DNA of 64,000 nucleotides from Nemertoderma westbladi (taxonomy: Eukaryota > Xenacoelomorpha > Nemertodermatida > Nemertodermatidae), in NCBI GenBank assembly GCA_032718475.1, contig JAUCBJ010001848.1:30884-94883 (forward strand). Direction: 5' to 3'. Below are positions 63,753 through 64,000 of this stretch, piece by piece; position 1 is the stretch's first letter; every line of letters starts with the position of its first letter. The position numbers and the translations under genes are program-made. Under the pieces are notes generated by a model. That model was given only the letters and a program-made list of their open reading frames with translations, was not told where the DNA came from and ran no database searches.

Positions 63753-64000
63753 TTTACGAAATAATGTCAATCTTTTTTGTCTGATTTTTAGATCCTGTTG
63801 CTATGGAGACGGCATTCAAGTTTAGTGTTGCGATTTCAAACACCTTTAATTATACAATTAGTTACAAAATATGCACCTAAGTTAGTTAAAATATGTTTAT
63901 TTTATTAGCATGGCCTTTCTGTAACTTTAGACAAGGTTAAGAATCTAAATTGGGCTGATATTTATGTCCTAACCTGACATGTGGGAGTGTTAACATAATT
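63753..64000. other. flanking sequence, no gene
   Basis: AT-rich and continuous in character with the sequence left of 58370; nothing recognised. Confidence 0.5.

Overview
The window looks like nuclear DNA of an invertebrate animal and is made almost entirely of mobile elements. Metazoan character is shown by splice-bounded exons of a calcium-binding-EGF / fucolectin gene, by BEL/Pao, Ty3-type, Penelope-like and several non-LTR retroelements, by piggyBac-like and foldback DNA elements, and by tRNA-derived short repeats. The TAGGCCTA and GGTACCGG words and the fucolectin domain would suit a marine deuterostome such as an echinoderm, but that is a guess and no species is named. There are no bacterial operons, CRISPR arrays or rRNA genes.

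Layout. (1) 1-11.1 kb, minus strand: a large BEL/Pao-type retroelement. Reading 5' to 3' (right to left) it has an acidic ORF, a long coiled-coil/repeat Gag extension, a BEL Gag-protease-RT-RNase H ORF, a broken integrase with a DUF5641-like tail, a 32-bp minisatellite, and an ORF with features of a DEDD 3'-5' exonuclease that runs off the left edge. (2) 11.7-17.4 kb, plus strand: a second, different BEL/Pao integrase, then a 687-codon ORF that also carries DEDD-exonuclease-like motifs, then zinc-knuckle and tail segments in the same frame separated only by stops. A third, eroded exonuclease-like copy lies at 24.3 kb. The pairing of this domain with BEL/Pao integrases is the most novel-looking pattern here. 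(3) 17.4-26.1 kb: gene-poor, with a tRNA-like repeat and a complete piggyBac-like non-autonomous element. (4) 26.1-30.0 kb, plus: a complete Ty3-type element with 203-bp LTRs, a 5-bp target duplication and a canonical -1 frameshift heptamer. (5) 30.1-31.9 kb: two inverted-repeat elements. (6) 32.2-35.6 kb: a Penelope-like element (RT + GIY-YIG) with an inverted copy of its own 3' end. (7) 36.5 kb: a tRNA-like promoter fused to a hammerhead ribozyme motif. (8) 37.2-42.8 kb: two foldback elements, the larger 3.7 kb long and full of RFX X-box palindromes. (9) 42.9-47.8 kb: a degenerate non-LTR element split by a 2-kb insertion with a 3-bp target duplication. (10) 48.3-50.6 kb: a MITE and short repeats. 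(11) 51.2-57.8 kb, minus: exons of a host gene (cbEGF + fucolectin domain) with non-LTR fragments in its introns. (12) 58.4-63.7 kb, minus: a very young Ty3-type element with 201-bp LTRs that appear identical, a 5-bp target duplication, intact gag and pol, but an unusual protease active site.

The retroelement genes work as self-contained replication cassettes (capsid/nucleocapsid, protease, RT/RNase H, integrase). The MITEs and foldbacks carry no obvious enzyme and would need enzymes supplied in trans. The only probable host gene is the EGF/fucolectin gene.
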